From Streptomycetaceae bacterium (GTDB taxonomy: Bacteria; Actinomycetota; Actinomycetes; Nanopelagicales; Nanopelagicaceae): 51,993 nucleotides of DNA. Of this stretch, positions 1 through 8,647 are shown piece after piece. The DNA lies in the NCBI GenBank assembly GCA_027488575.1, contig JAIYBJ010000001.1:1-51993 (forward strand), written 5' to 3'. The position numbers and the translations under genes are program-made. Below the pieces are notes generated by a model. It had not been told where the DNA came from. It made no database searches and saw only the letters and a list, made by a program, of their open reading frames with translations. Numbering within the stretch: the stretch's first letter is position 1; every line of letters starts with the position of its first letter.

Positions 1-123
1 CATCGATTGAAAACTCATGGTGGTTGGAAGTTAAAGTCTCACTCAGATGGCGCATGCACCTGGACTTCTCCACTAGGAAAAATTTATGAGGTACCGGCAA
101 GGCCGATGCTTGAAGCTATTTAA
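1..123 (+). CDS. 3' end of a DUF222/HNH-endonuclease-type protein (partial)
   Basis: Frame 1 is open from the window edge and gives 40 residues before TAA at 121-123. The residues include KTHGGWKL, then DGACTWTSPLG, then IYEV. This pattern (His, Trp, a Gly/Thr-rich turn, TWTSPxG, Tyr) resembles the C-terminus of the actinobacterial DUF222/13E12 proteins that carry an HNH nuclease domain; the family match is from memory. The HNH core itself lies outside the window. It converges on copA. Its last seven codons (RPMLEAI and stop) recur in degenerate form twice downstream. Confidence 0.55.
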   Translation, partial: HRLKTHGGWKLKSHSDGACTWTSPLGKIYEVPARPMLEAI

Positions 124-219
124 GGATAGATGAATCGGTTGGGACCGAGTGCCGATGCTAGAAGCTATCTAACTTGTTGGATTACTTCGGCCAAAACTGG
201 CCGATACCTGAAGCTATTT
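102..219. repeat. Three degenerate 20-bp repeats at 49-bp spacing
   Basis: Near-identical 20-mers of the form GCCGATGCTNGAAGCTATNT start at 102, 151 and 200, exactly 49 bp apart. The first is the 3' end of the DUF222/HNH-like gene. The second still reads P-M-L-E-A-I-stop and the third P-I-P-E-A-I-stop. The intervening 29-bp stretches are not alike in sequence, but each repeat overlaps or follows a short inverted repeat: CGGC/GCCG near 97-106, TCGGT/ACCGA near 134-147, TCGGCC/GGCCGA near 187-204. The third copy covers the copA stop codon (214-216). Confidence 0.7.
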
Positions 220-2475
220 AGAACGCGGAACCTTAATGCGCAAAGAGTTCGTGACTACAAACAAACTCGATAACGCCATAGCGCCCGCGGCATACATTGG
301 CGATAACAAGCCAAGAGCTGCAATTGGGATTCCAACGATGTTGTATGCAAATGCCCAACCAAGGTTTACGCGAATAGTTCTAAGGGTTCGCTTTGAAAGT
401 TTTAGTGCATCCAATACTGCAGCAAGATCCGGACGCATCAGCGTGATGTCCGCACTTGCAACCGCGACATCGGTTCCTGTTCCCATTGCGATGCTGACGT
501 CTGCGCCAACCAAGGCAGCTGCGTCATTGATGCCATCGCCAACCATTACAACTGTGCGTGACTCACTCTGTAATTCGCGAATCTTTGTCAGCTTGCGCTG
601 CGGAAGCGCACCAGAGAGAACATGATCACTATCAATTCCAACTTGCTTAGCAATTGATTGAGCAGCATCTTCTGAATCACCAGTGAGTAACCAAGGAGTA
701 ATTCCAGCACTTTTCAGTCTTGCAATAGTTTCTGCAGCATCAGACTTAAGTTCATCGCCCACTGCAAAGACTGCGAGTGCGACTCCATCCCACGCTAAGA
801 CTGAAACGCTTAAACCTGCATCGTGTCCGCGTTGTACTGCTGCAGCAATAAGAGGGTGAAAAGTAGTCGTGCTGTGTGCCACTGCTGCTGGAGAACCAAT
901 TAATACAACTGGTGAATGCGTTCCAAGATTTACGCGACCAGCAGCTCCTGATCCCGGAGTTACCTGAAACTCAGAAACAGAAGTGGATTTAATTCCTTGC
1001 GCTGAAATGAATTCACGAATACTTAGCGCAATTGGATGATTGTTCTGTTCTTCAATAGAAAGAGCGGTAGAAAGAATTGTTGCCTCACGAAGAAGTGGTT
1101 CGAAGGTTGCACCAAGTTCAGCGCCAGCATCCGTTGGAATTGTTATTTCATGGACTTTCATCGCACCTGTTGTGAGAGTCCCAGTCTTATCTAAAACAAT
1201 TGTGTCTACCTTGCGGGCGACTTCGAGAACGCGAGGATTTCGAATAATGATTCCACGTTGTGCACCGCGACCTGATGCAACCAATAACGCAACAGGGGTT
1301 GCCAAACCAAGTGCACAAGGGCAGGCAATAACGATTACAGCGATTGCTCGTGCAATTGACTCTGATATCGAATATCCGTTGTACCAAAGTGCACCAAATG
1401 TTGCTAAAGAAATAGCAAAAACAATCGGTACAAAGACAGCACTTATGCGATCGGCCAAGCGAGCAATAGGCGCTTTGGTGCTCTGAGCTTCTAAAACCAT
1501 TGAAGTAATACGAGCGTATTCAGTATCGCGACCAACTCGTGTTGCACGAACAATTAATCGGCCGTTTGTGTTTACTGCACTTCCAATAACGCGATCTCCC
1601 GGACCAACTGTTAATGGCAGAGATTCACCAGTAAGCAATGAGTTATCGACCGAGCTGTTACCAGAAACTACGACGCCATCTGTTGCCACGCGATCGCCAG
1701 GTGCAACTACAAACTCATCACCAATTTCTAAATTCTCAACAGGGATAAGAACTGTCAATCCCCCACGAATAACACTTACTTCTTTAACGTTTAAAGCTAA
1801 GAGCGCAGATAAAGCGCTGCTCGCGCGACGCTTTGCGCGAGTTTCAAGAAATCTTCCAAGAATCACAAAAGTAACAACGCCAGCAGCAACTTCTGTATAA
1901 ACATCACCGTTGCCTGTTGAGTTCGCATAAATAGACCAACCGAAGGCGGTGAGTGAACCCAAAGAAATCAAGTTATCCATCGTTGGGTGCAAGAGATTGC
2001 GAATTGCCGCACGATGAATTGGCCATGCCACCAAAAGAACTACCGGTGCACTAAGTGCTATTACTAGCCATGCAGTTGGTGAATACAAAGGGGGCAGAAT
2101 TCGAAGATCTTCTAGTGTTTGTAAGATTCTGGCATCAATTTGCTCATGCCAAGCCATTGTCATGGATATTGCAATAGCGGGCACCGAGAACAGAAGTGCA
2201 AAGAAAAGCGCGATTGCAGAGCGCTTGCTGTGTAATGCAAATTGATTTGAATCGCCCAGCAATTGAGCGGAATACCCAGCACTCTTAACTGTTTCGATTA
2301 ACTTTTTCGTAGAAACTTCAGCTGGCGCCAAAATATGCGCAGTTTCGCTTGCAAAATTCACTGTTGCACTTACGCCATCTAGATTATTAAGTGCACGTTC
2401 AATCGAATTTACACACGCACTGCATGTCATTCCCTCTAACTTAAGTGTGCGAGTTTCAAGGGCGCGCTTAGTCAT
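214..2475 (-). CDS. copA: Copper-translocating P1B-type ATPase
   Basis: The 753-residue protein is an integral-membrane Cu(I) export pump. An N-terminal heavy-metal-associated domain carries GMTCSAC (Cys18, Cys21). Transmembrane segments follow from about residue 85. The actuator motif LTGES is near 281, the intramembrane metal-binding CPC motif at 385-387, the phosphorylated Asp429 in DKTGTLT, and the hinge motif GDGINDAAA near the C-terminal third. Length and domain order fit CopA/CtpV-type ATPases with one metal-binding domain. An SD-like GGTGGG precedes the ATG. It lies downstream of hisN on the same strand, separated by a possible 19-codon ORF that overlaps both. No CsoR-type repressor or CopZ chaperone is visible here. 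Confidence 0.93.
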   Translation of the reverse strand: MTKRALETRTLKLEGMTCSACVNSIERALNNLDGVSATVNFASETAHILAPAEVSTKKLIETVKSAGYSAQLLGDSNQFALHSKRSAIALFFALLFSVPAIAISMTMAWHEQIDARILQTLEDLRILPPLYSPTAWLVIALSAPVVLLVAWPIHRAAIRNLLHPTMDNLISLGSLTAFGWSIYANSTGNGDVYTEVAAGVVTFVILGRFLETRAKRRASSALSALLALNVKEVSVIRGGLTVLIPVENLEIGDEFVVAPGDRVATDGVVVSGNSSVDNSLLTGESLPLTVGPGDRVIGSAVNTNGRLIVRATRVGRDTEYARITSMVLEAQSTKAPIARLADRISAVFVPIVFAISLATFGALWYNGYSISESIARAIAVIVIACPCALGLATPVALLVASGRGAQRGIIIRNPRVLEVARKVDTIVLDKTGTLTTGAMKVHEITIPTDAGAELGATFEPLLREATILSTALSIEEQNNHPIALSIREFISAQGIKSTSVSEFQVTPGSGAAGRVNLGTHSPVVLIGSPAAVAHSTTTFHPLIAAAVQRGHDAGLSVSVLAWDGVALAVFAVGDELKSDAAETIARLKSAGITPWLLTGDSEDAAQSIAKQVGIDSDHVLSGALPQRKLTKIRELQSESRTVVMVGDGINDAAALVGADVSIAMGTGTDVAVASADITLMRPDLAAVLDALKLSKRTLRTIRVNLGWAFAYNIVGIPIAALGLLSPMYAAGAMALSSLFVVTNSLRIKVPRSK

Positions 2476-2531
2476 TCGCCCACCAACTTATGCATGCCCA
2501 CGAAGGCCGCAATTGCTTTGCACTTAGTCAT
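2472..2531 (-). CDS. Possible 19-residue coupling ORF between hisN and copA
   Basis: An ATG overlaps the hisN stop (TAATG) and the reading frame ends at a TGA overlapping the copA start (ATGA). It encodes MTKCKAIAAFVGMHKLVGE. It fills the hisN-copA gap exactly, so it could keep ribosomes coupled through to copA. No Shine-Dalgarno is obvious, and a chance ORF this short is possible. Confidence 0.3.
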   Translation of the reverse strand: MTKCKAIAAFVGMHKLVGE

Positions 2532-3340
2532 TACTTAACTCGCAACGCATCAAGTACATGGGGGTGCAGGATTGCGTTTGTCGAAAGTCCACTTCCGTGA
2601 CCAGGACCATCGACTCCATCAATACTGGAAAAACGTCCTCCTGCTTCTGTGACGATGATTGAAATTGCAGCCATGTCCCAGAGTGCTACGCCAATTTCTA
2701 GGGCGACTTCTGCAGCACCTTCTGCAACCAACATATGCGCCCAGAAATCTCCAAAGCCGCGTGTTCGATTTGCTGATGCAAGAAGTGATTGAAACTTTGG
2801 CAAGTACTGATCCCAGTTATTGAAATCAGAGTATGTAATTGATGCATCGCTAATCTTTGAAATGCCAGATACGTGAATCTTCTTTGGTGCGCCACCGTTA
2901 AGTGAAACGTATGCACCTAATCCGAGAGCTGCGTGCCAGCGACGAAATAGCGCTGGCGAGCTAACTACGCCAACCACAATTTGCTCGGTGCCATCATCAT
3001 TGCGTTCGATAAGTGCGATTAGCGTGGACCAACTTGGAACACCTCGCATGAAGTTTTTTGTTCCATCAATTGGATCAATGACCCAATATCGCTTGGCATC
3101 TGTACCGCTTGTTCCAAACTCTTCACCAACTAATCCATCTTCTGGACGCTCGTTAGCAAGTATGTCGCGCAGTGCTTTTTCTGTTGCCTTGTCAGCATCT
3201 GTAACTGGAGTGTTATCTGGTTTTGTTGTGACTACTAAGTCTTGTGATTGATAGCGAGCCATCGAAATTACGTCAGCCGCATCAGCCATTCTTAGCGCCA
3301 GCGCTACATCTGCTTCGCGCGAATTTCCAGTAGCCATCAC
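2531..3340 (-). CDS. hisN: Inositol-monophosphatase-family phosphatase, probably histidinol-phosphatase
   Basis: The 269-residue soluble Mg2+-dependent phosphatase carries the IMPase signatures GEE (residues 72-74), DPIDGT (89-94) and the C-terminal WDMAA metal-binding motif followed by EAGGRFS. In actinobacteria this subgroup commonly acts as HisN, converting histidinol phosphate to histidinol. An inositol or fructose bisphosphatase role cannot be excluded from sequence alone. The start is either GTG at 3340 or ATG at 3337; the adjacent GAGG lies very close to both. It is followed by copA on the same strand. Confidence 0.8.
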   Translation of the reverse strand: MMATGNSREADVALALRMADAADVISMARYQSQDLVVTTKPDNTPVTDADKATEKALRDILANERPEDGLVGEEFGTSGTDAKRYWVIDPIDGTKNFMRGVPSWSTLIALIERNDDGTEQIVVGVVSSPALFRRWHAALGLGAYVSLNGGAPKKIHVSGISKISDASITYSDFNNWDQYLPKFQSLLASANRTRGFGDFWAHMLVAEGAAEVALEIGVALWDMAAISIIVTEAGGRFSSIDGVDGPGHGSGLSTNAILHPHVLDALRVK

Positions 3341-3395
3341 CTCGTCAGTCTACAACGCGATGCAAAACACCTGCGTTCTGGAGTGTTTTACTGAC

Positions 3396-4439
3396 TTATT
3401 CAGGAGTAATTGCGTCAGCACTTGAATCAAAGTCCTTGATTTCAAGGAGTGATCGCAAACTCTGCAAACGACGCGTGCGAGCAACATCGACGGTGCCTTG
3501 TGGCGCAGCCCATTCATTGAGTCGACAGCTCTCTTCGCTATGTGAGCAACGTGGCATACACGTTGCTGCAACTTCAGATAAATCACTAAAGGAGGCAATG
3601 ATTTTATTTGGATCTAAATGTGCCAAACCAAATGCACGAATACCTGGCGTATCAATTGCCCAACCACCAGCAGGATCTAAATCAGGTGAAAGTGGCAGAG
3701 CAATTGCACTAGAAGATGTGTGGCGCCCGCGACCTGTTACATCGTTTACATCACCGGTAATTCTTCTGGCGTGCGGAACTAAATCATTAATCAGAGTTGA
3801 TTTACCAACGCCTGAGTGACCAACTAATACCGAAGTTTTTCCTGCGAGTAGTGCATGAATCTTTGCTACATCAGATTCACGGTCTGAAGTCTTGCTTGAT
3901 GTCGAAACAATCTGAACACCAAGCGCCCGATACTCTTCCATGAAATCAGGAAGTGGAGCTAAATCAGTTTTTGTCATTAAAAGTATTGGTGAAATGCCTT
4001 CGTGAAAAGCACAAACAAGGAAACGATCAATAAGTCCACGACGAGGTTCTGGATTCGTAGTTGCGGCAACAATTACCAAATAATCAATATTTGCAACGAT
4101 TGTTCGCTCAATCTTTGCTGCGTCATCAACTGTTCGGCTTAGTGAATTTCTGCGTTGGTTCACCGCAACTATGCGGGCAAGTGATCCTTCATTTCCAGTA
4201 ATATCTCCGACCAAACTTACGATGTCTCCGACGACTACAGATTTTGGTCCCAATTCGCGAGACTTCATTGCTGTAACAATGACGCGATCTTCAGTAATGC
4301 ATGTGGTGCGCCCACGATCAACAGTTGTTACAAGAGCACTGATTGCATCATCGTGCGATGGTCGATCTTTAGTACGCGGACGAGTGCTTCGTGCAGGGCG
4401 AATTCGTGCATCGCTCTCGTCGTAAACGCGTTTGCTCAT
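3396..4439 (-). CDS. rsgA: Ribosome small-subunit-dependent GTPase A
   Basis: The 347-residue protein is a circularly permuted GTPase that assists 30S subunit maturation. Motif order is permuted as expected: G4 TKTD at 156-159, G1 GHSGVGKST at 207-215, then DTPG at 263-266. A C-terminal zinc knuckle has Cys294, Cys298, His300 and Cys305. An N-terminal OB-fold region (about 35-100) precedes these. It follows aroA on the minus strand by about 75 bp, and the two genes are also linked in mycobacteria. Confidence 0.93.
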   Translation of the reverse strand: MSKRVYDESDARIRPARSTRPRTKDRPSHDDAISALVTTVDRGRTTCITEDRVIVTAMKSRELGPKSVVVGDIVSLVGDITGNEGSLARIVAVNQRRNSLSRTVDDAAKIERTIVANIDYLVIVAATTNPEPRRGLIDRFLVCAFHEGISPILLMTKTDLAPLPDFMEEYRALGVQIVSTSSKTSDRESDVAKIHALLAGKTSVLVGHSGVGKSTLINDLVPHARRITGDVNDVTGRGRHTSSSAIALPLSPDLDPAGGWAIDTPGIRAFGLAHLDPNKIIASFSDLSEVAATCMPRCSHSEESCRLNEWAAPQGTVDVARTRRLQSLRSLLEIKDFDSSADAITPE

Positions 4440-4514
4440 TGGTGCAATTCTCCCACGAAACTGCTTGCCTTTACCATTTTCATTAATTCACGATGGAAGC
4501 AAGCAATCTATGCA

Positions 4515-5879
4515 CTATTCGACCAAGCTCTTCCAGAGGCCTGGGAAATCAGTAAGTGTTTTGCGAGTTGTCGCAATATTTTCAACTTCAATTCCTGGTG
4601 TTACTAAACCAATTACCGCACCTGCTGTGGCTAGTCGATGATCTTCATACGTGTGAAAAATGCCTGCTCTAAGTGATGCTGGTTCAAAGTGAAGTGCGCT
4701 GTGTTCTTCAGTAACTTTTCCACCAATTGAATTTATCTCTCGAGTCAATGCTGCAAGGCGATCTGTTTCGTGTAGACGCAAGTGCGCAATTCCACGCAAG
4801 TGCGAGGGTGAATCTGCAAGAGCCGCAAGTGCTGCGATAGATGGTGTTAGTTCACCAACATCATGTAAATCAACATCAATGCCAATAATCTTTGGTGCAT
4901 CGCGCAGTGCAGACTTTTCTGAATTGGCAGTCAGTGTTAAACCATCTGCATTAAGTGAAATCTGCGCGCCCATGTCGCGAAGTAGTGTGCGTAATTGATC
5001 ACCTGGCTGTGTTGTTTTCTGTGGCCAATCAGCAATTGTGATTGATCCACCGCAGACCATTGCAATAGATAAGAACGGTGCCGCATTGGATAAATCTGGT
5101 TCGATAACCATGTCCTGGCCATTGAGTGCACCTGGTTCAACGCGCCAAGTTTTCTTTGTTGAATCTACGTGCACAGTTGCACCAAAGTCGCGGAGCATTT
5201 CGACAGTCATTTCAATGTGTGGCATTGACGGTAATTCGCCGCCAACGTGGCGAGCGGTAATTCCATTGACAGTGCTTGGCCCGATTAACAAAAGCGCTGA
5301 GAGGAATTGGCTTGATGCGCTTGCATCAATATCAATTTCGCCACCAGGGATTTTTCCTGTACCAACTAGTGAAAGTGGCAAGCTGTAACGATTGCCGTGT
5401 TCAATTGAAATACCAAGTTCTTCTAGCGCTTTAATTACTGGACCAAGTGGACGCTCATGAGAACGTGGATCGCCATCAAAAGAAATTGCACCTTGAGCAA
5501 GCGCTGCAAGCGGTGGCAAAAAGCGCATCACAGTTCCTGCGTTGCCAACATCAATTGCAGCTGGCCCCTTTAATGGTGCTGGTGTAATTTTCCACGCTAA
5601 CTCTTTAGTTGAGTTAGTCGCACTTTCAACTTCAATCTCTTGCACATCAATTCCAAGTTGGCGAAGTCCGGCAACCATTAATTCACTATCGCGAGACACA
5701 AGAGGTCTGCGCAAGATAGATGGCGATGTTGCTTGCGCTGCGAGGATTAATGCACGGTTGGTTACTGATTTAGAACCAGGGATTACAACTCGAGCATTGA
5801 CAGGTTTGGATCCACGAAAAGGTGCAGGCCACAACGCATCATGCGCGCTCTGCGAATTACCCTTTTGTGAATCAGACAT
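4515..5879 (-). CDS. aroA: 3-phosphoshikimate 1-carboxyvinyltransferase (EPSP synthase)
   Basis: This is the sixth step of the shikimate pathway: condensation of shikimate 3-phosphate with phosphoenolpyruvate. Visible motifs are PGSKSVTNRALILAA near the N-terminus, GNAGTVMRF around the phosphoenolpyruvate site, and LHETDRLAAL near the C-terminus. About 454 residues is normal for the family. I place the start at the ATG at 5879 because TAGACT sits 7 nt upstream, which suggests a leaderless start; an in-frame ATG two codons earlier (5885) is the alternative. It is divergent from the SRAP gene with about 30 bp between the starts. Confidence 0.93.
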   Translation of the reverse strand: MSDSQKGNSQSAHDALWPAPFRGSKPVNARVVIPGSKSVTNRALILAAQATSPSILRRPLVSRDSELMVAGLRQLGIDVQEIEVESATNSTKELAWKITPAPLKGPAAIDVGNAGTVMRFLPPLAALAQGAISFDGDPRSHERPLGPVIKALEELGISIEHGNRYSLPLSLVGTGKIPGGEIDIDASASSQFLSALLLIGPSTVNGITARHVGGELPSMPHIEMTVEMLRDFGATVHVDSTKKTWRVEPGALNGQDMVIEPDLSNAAPFLSIAMVCGGSITIADWPQKTTQPGDQLRTLLRDMGAQISLNADGLTLTANSEKSALRDAPKIIGIDVDLHDVGELTPSIAALAALADSPSHLRGIAHLRLHETDRLAALTREINSIGGKVTEEHSALHFEPASLRAGIFHTYEDHRLATAGAVIGLVTPGIEVENIATTRKTLTDFPGLWKSLVE

Positions 5880-5910
5880 ATGCATGAGTCTACCGATAAC
5901 CTGTATCTCT

Positions 5911-6642
5911 ATGTGCGGCCGTTATGCGCAATCCCTGAACACCTCCGAACTGGCAGAAGAGTTCGGCATTGGTGTGCAGACCCCTGCGCAAGAGTTGCCT
6001 ATGAGTTGGAACATCGCACCGACGAATCCAATTTATATTGTTCGTGCGTCCCAAACAATTGAGAATCAAAAAGAGTTATCAATTGCGTCGTGGGGAATTA
6101 TGGCTCATTGGCATCAGAGCGAATCAGAAGCTCGGGCTTCGCAATCACACGCAATTAATGCTCGCTCAGAATCCATTCACGAAAAACCAACATTTAGAAA
6201 TTCATTTAGAACTCAGAGATGTTTAATTCCGGCAGATGGTTATTACGAATGGGCAACAGCGCTTGGTAAATATTCTCCAAAGCAACCTTTTTATATTTCA
6301 TCTTCCAAAACTCGTTCACTTCCAATTGCAGGGATATGGTCAACGTGGAAGAGCATGGAGGGTGAAGTTATTCAGAGTGCGGCAATTATTACTCGGGAAG
6401 CAGTTAATGACTTAGCAACCATTCATAGTCGAATGCCGGTGATGATGCCGCAGGATCGCTGGGATGCATGGCTTGATCCCGCCCAGCATGATGTTGAACT
6501 TTTAATTTCGCTTATGAATAACCCGCAACCAGATGACGGTTTGTTTGCACGCCCCGTATCTTCAGAAGTAAATCTGGTGCGCAATAACTCCCCCCGCTTA
6601 ATTCAGCCAATTACTCTGGGCGAACCCGAAACCCTTTTCTAG
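5911..6642 (+). CDS. SRAP (SOS response-associated peptidase, YedK/HMCES) family protein
   Basis: The 243-residue protein begins MCGRY; Cys2 is the catalytic residue that crosslinks abasic sites in single-stranded DNA once the initiator Met is removed. Further family signatures are WNIAPT, INARSES (Asn/Glu region), GYYEW and the His in HSRMPVMM. The MCGRY start fixes the true start at 5911 despite a longer open frame upstream. TAACCT lies 8 nt before the ATG and there is no Shine-Dalgarno, so transcription is probably leaderless. The product would shield abasic sites at replication forks. An SRAP gene also sits next to aroA in mycobacteria. Confidence 0.9.
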   Translation: MCGRYAQSLNTSELAEEFGIGVQTPAQELPMSWNIAPTNPIYIVRASQTIENQKELSIASWGIMAHWHQSESEARASQSHAINARSESIHEKPTFRNSFRTQRCLIPADGYYEWATALGKYSPKQPFYISSSKTRSLPIAGIWSTWKSMEGEVIQSAAIITREAVNDLATIHSRMPVMMPQDRWDAWLDPAQHDVELLISLMNNPQPDDGLFARPVSSEVNLVRNNSPRLIQPITLGEPETLF

Positions 6643-6733
6643 CGCACTTGGCAACACATTTGTGATGCGTTCATGACACGTAGCGCGCGCTTCGCGATGC
6701 GCCTTGCCAGCACAAAGCGATAGCCTTACGGCG

Positions 6734-7357
6734 ATGTCATCCACTGATTTAGTTAAAGAGAGCGCAGCCGATCGCACCAATCGGTTCGAGCGCGATGCTC
6801 TTGCGTTCACAGATCAGTTATATGCAGCTGCACTTCGTTACACACGAAATCCAGATGACGCACGAGATTTAGTACAAGACACTTACTTAAAAGCTTTTAC
6901 TTCTTTCCATCAATTCGAACCTGGCACAAATCTAAAAGCCTGGCTCTATCGAGTGCTAACTACAACTTTTATTAACACCTACAGAAAAGATCAACGTCGC
7001 CCACAATTAAGTGCTGGCGAAGTAGAAGATTGGCAACTAGCAGATGCAGCGTCACACACAAGTGATCAAGGAAAATCTGCAGAAGTTGAGGCGCTAGAAA
7101 ATCTTCCCGATAGCGATATCAAACGTGCGCTTCAAGAAATTCCTGAAGAGTTTCGGATTGCAGTTTATTTAGCAGATGTCGAAGGTTTTTCATACAAAGA
7201 AATTTCAGACATCGCTGGTGTTCCAACTGGAACTGTTATGTCTCGTTTGCACCGCGGTCGAAAGCAATTACGTGAGAAGTTAACTGAGTATGCAAAAGAA
7301 CTCGGATACTCAACCGTTAAGAAGGACAAAAAAGAAGACGGGGAGGACGCATCATGA
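6734..7357 (+). CDS. sigR: ECF sigma factor of the SigR/SigH (redox stress) type
   Basis: The 207-residue group 4 sigma factor has region 2 ([26 protein letters not shown]) and region 4 ([19 protein letters not shown] through [14 protein letters not shown]). Its ATGA overlap with the downstream gene, a zinc-binding anti-sigma factor, identifies it as SigR/SigH-type, which controls thiol-oxidative stress genes. I take the ATG at 6734 because TAGCCT sits 7 nt upstream; the open frame extends 10 codons further upstream. No obvious autoregulatory GGGAAT-N18-GTT promoter was found just upstream. Confidence 0.9.
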   Translation: MSSTDLVKESAADRTNRFERDALAFTDQLYAAALRYTRNPDDARDLVQDTYLKAFTSFHQFEPGTNLKAWLYRVLTTTFINTYRKDQRRPQLSAGEVEDWQLADAASHTSDQGKSAEVEALENLPDSDIKRALQEIPEEFRIAVYLADVEGFSYKEISDIAGVPTGTVMSRLHRGRKQLREKLTEYAKELGYSTVKKDKKEDGEDAS

Positions 7358-7749
7358 GCAGTATTGATCACAATGATTGTGTAGACGTTCTCCAATCCGT
7401 AATTCTCTTGGTAGATGGTGAAATATCTGATTCCGCACAGATTGCGAGCATCGAAGTACACGTTCAAGCATGTCCACAGTGCACAGCTGAAATTGAGCAC
7501 GAAAGAAGTGTTCGCTCGCTCATGCAATCTGTGCTGCGCAGAACATGTAACGAAAAAGCACCACAAGAGTTGCATGAACAAATTCAGCAACAACTTTTGA
7601 GAACCTCTATGAATAGTGCTCCAGATATTGTTCGCGAATTTAGAATGACTGAAATCTCGATTGAAATTAATGAAGATGGCACAATCGAATCTCGCGAAAT
7701 ACATATTGAACACACTGAGGAATTCCGCTTCCCGAACGAAGAGAAATAA
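7354..7749 (+). CDS. rsrA: Zinc-binding redox-sensing anti-sigma factor
   Basis: The 131-residue protein carries the ZAS motif HxxxCxxC (His36, Cys40, Cys43) and an N-terminal Cys9, the four residues that bind zinc and form the redox switch in RsrA. When reduced it sequesters SigR; disulfide formation with loss of zinc releases SigR. A strong GGGGAGG lies 8 nt before the ATG, inside the 3' end of sigR. The protein is somewhat longer than typical RsrA, with an acidic Glu/Ile-rich tail of unknown role after about residue 95. Confidence 0.9.
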   Translation: MSSIDHNDCVDVLQSVILLVDGEISDSAQIASIEVHVQACPQCTAEIEHERSVRSLMQSVLRRTCNEKAPQELHEQIQQQLLRTSMNSAPDIVREFRMTEISIEINEDGTIESREIHIEHTEEFRFPNEEK

Positions 7750-7754
7750 TCCAT

Positions 7755-8174
7755 ATGTTGGTACCTGTTGAAGATCTCGTTGGGGCAGTCGCCTTTTCAA
7801 CGATGATCGTTCGCCCAGGGGATACAGCGGTTGCAATTGGTGTTGGGGATTTACCGGTTCTAGCTAATTCCCTCATTATTAATGCAATGCAGAGCGCAGC
7901 AATTGCATCTATCGCAGAGCATTTAGAAAATGGCGAATCAACCGTTGAAACATCTATTGCACTTGAATTTCATGGAGGAATTGCAATTGGTGGCGAATTG
8001 CGAACTTCTGCTAACTGCACCGAAGTAAATGGCCGCGAAATTACATTTATGTGCGAAGCGTATGAAGGTGAAAGACTTGTTGCATCTGCTGTAATAAAAA
8101 GAACAGCGGTTGAGCGAGTATCTTTCCTCGCCCGAACCGCTGCTCAGTCAATAAAGTCGAGTACTACTTCTTAG
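7755..8174 (+). CDS. Hotdog-fold thioesterase, FlK-like
   Basis: The 139-residue protein resembles the fluoroacetyl-CoA thioesterase-like hotdog family: residues about 20-50 (GDTAVAIGVGDLPVLANSLI) followed by a helix and the strand-rich STVETSIALEFHGG. The substrate is unknown; clearance of toxic or stalled acyl-CoAs is a guess. It is 5 bp downstream of rsrA and so likely co-transcribed with sigR-rsrA. Its last 11 bp overlap the end of convergent sodN, and its 3' region contains a hairpin that can serve as the sodN terminator. Confidence 0.65.
   Translation: MLVPVEDLVGAVAFSTMIVRPGDTAVAIGVGDLPVLANSLIINAMQSAAIASIAEHLENGESTVETSIALEFHGGIAIGGELRTSANCTEVNGREITFMCEAYEGERLVASAVIKRTAVERVSFLARTAAQSIKSSTTS
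8090..8142 (-). terminator. Intrinsic terminator for sodN, inside the convergent thioesterase gene
   Basis: On the minus strand an 8-bp stem (8135-8142 with 8104-8111) plus an inner GCGAG/CTCGC stem is followed directly by GTTCTTTTTATTAC. It lies about 20 bp beyond the sodN stop, within coding sequence of the opposite gene. Confidence 0.65.
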
Positions 8175-8556
8175 TTGCCCAGAAGATTTCTGCGATTTCG
8201 TCAATCTTTGCAATCAACTTATCTGCAACTGCAACATCGTTTGTACCCTTTGTGCCAGCTGCGCCGGCAAGTTTTGTTGCATCGTTAAATAGTGTGTGCA
8301 ACTGAGGATAAGCCTCGAAATGATTTGGCTTGAAATAGTCAGTCCACAAAACCCATAGGTGTTCTTTTACTTGATGTGAACGCTCTTCTTTGATTGCAAC
8401 TGAGCGAGACTTAAAATCTGCGTCGCTGCTAGCTGCGTACTTTTCCATGCATGCCTTAACTGAAAGTGCTTCAATCTTTGCTTGTGCTGGATCGTAAACT
8501 CCACAAGGAAGATCGCAGTGTGCAAGTACAACTGTCTTTGGTTGGAACAACTTCAT
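8164..8556 (-). CDS. sodN: Nickel-dependent superoxide dismutase
   Basis: The 130-residue protein contains the nickel hook HCDLPCGVYDPAQ: His13, Cys14 and Cys18 become residues 1, 2 and 6 after removal of a 12-residue propeptide (MKLFQPKTVVLA). The mature enzyme dismutates superoxide in the cytoplasm as a hexamer of four-helix bundles. An AAGGAGAG Shine-Dalgarno precedes the ATG. It is divergent from sodX, which encodes the likely propeptidase. No nickel transporter or Nur regulator is seen in the window. Confidence 0.96.
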   Translation of the reverse strand: MKLFQPKTVVLAHCDLPCGVYDPAQAKIEALSVKACMEKYAASSDADFKSRSVAIKEERSHQVKEHLWVLWTDYFKPNHFEAYPQLHTLFNDATKLAGAAGTKGTNDVAVADKLIAKIDEIAEIFWATKK

Positions 8557-8647
8557 TAGTTTCTCTCCTTCAAGAGCGCTATATCTGTGCCTTAATTCGC
8601 GAAATTACGCAAACAACGCCAACAACTTATGTGCAAGACTACTGTTC

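Noticed and set aside
102-219. CRISPR array from repeats at regular 49-bp spacing
   Set aside because: Only three degenerate copies, the first being coding sequence, no cas genes nearby, and the repeat is explained by the gene's 3' end.
5542-5910. N-terminal extension of the SRAP gene
   Set aside because: The extension is antisense to aroA and would bury Cys2; the family requires an N-terminal MCGRY.
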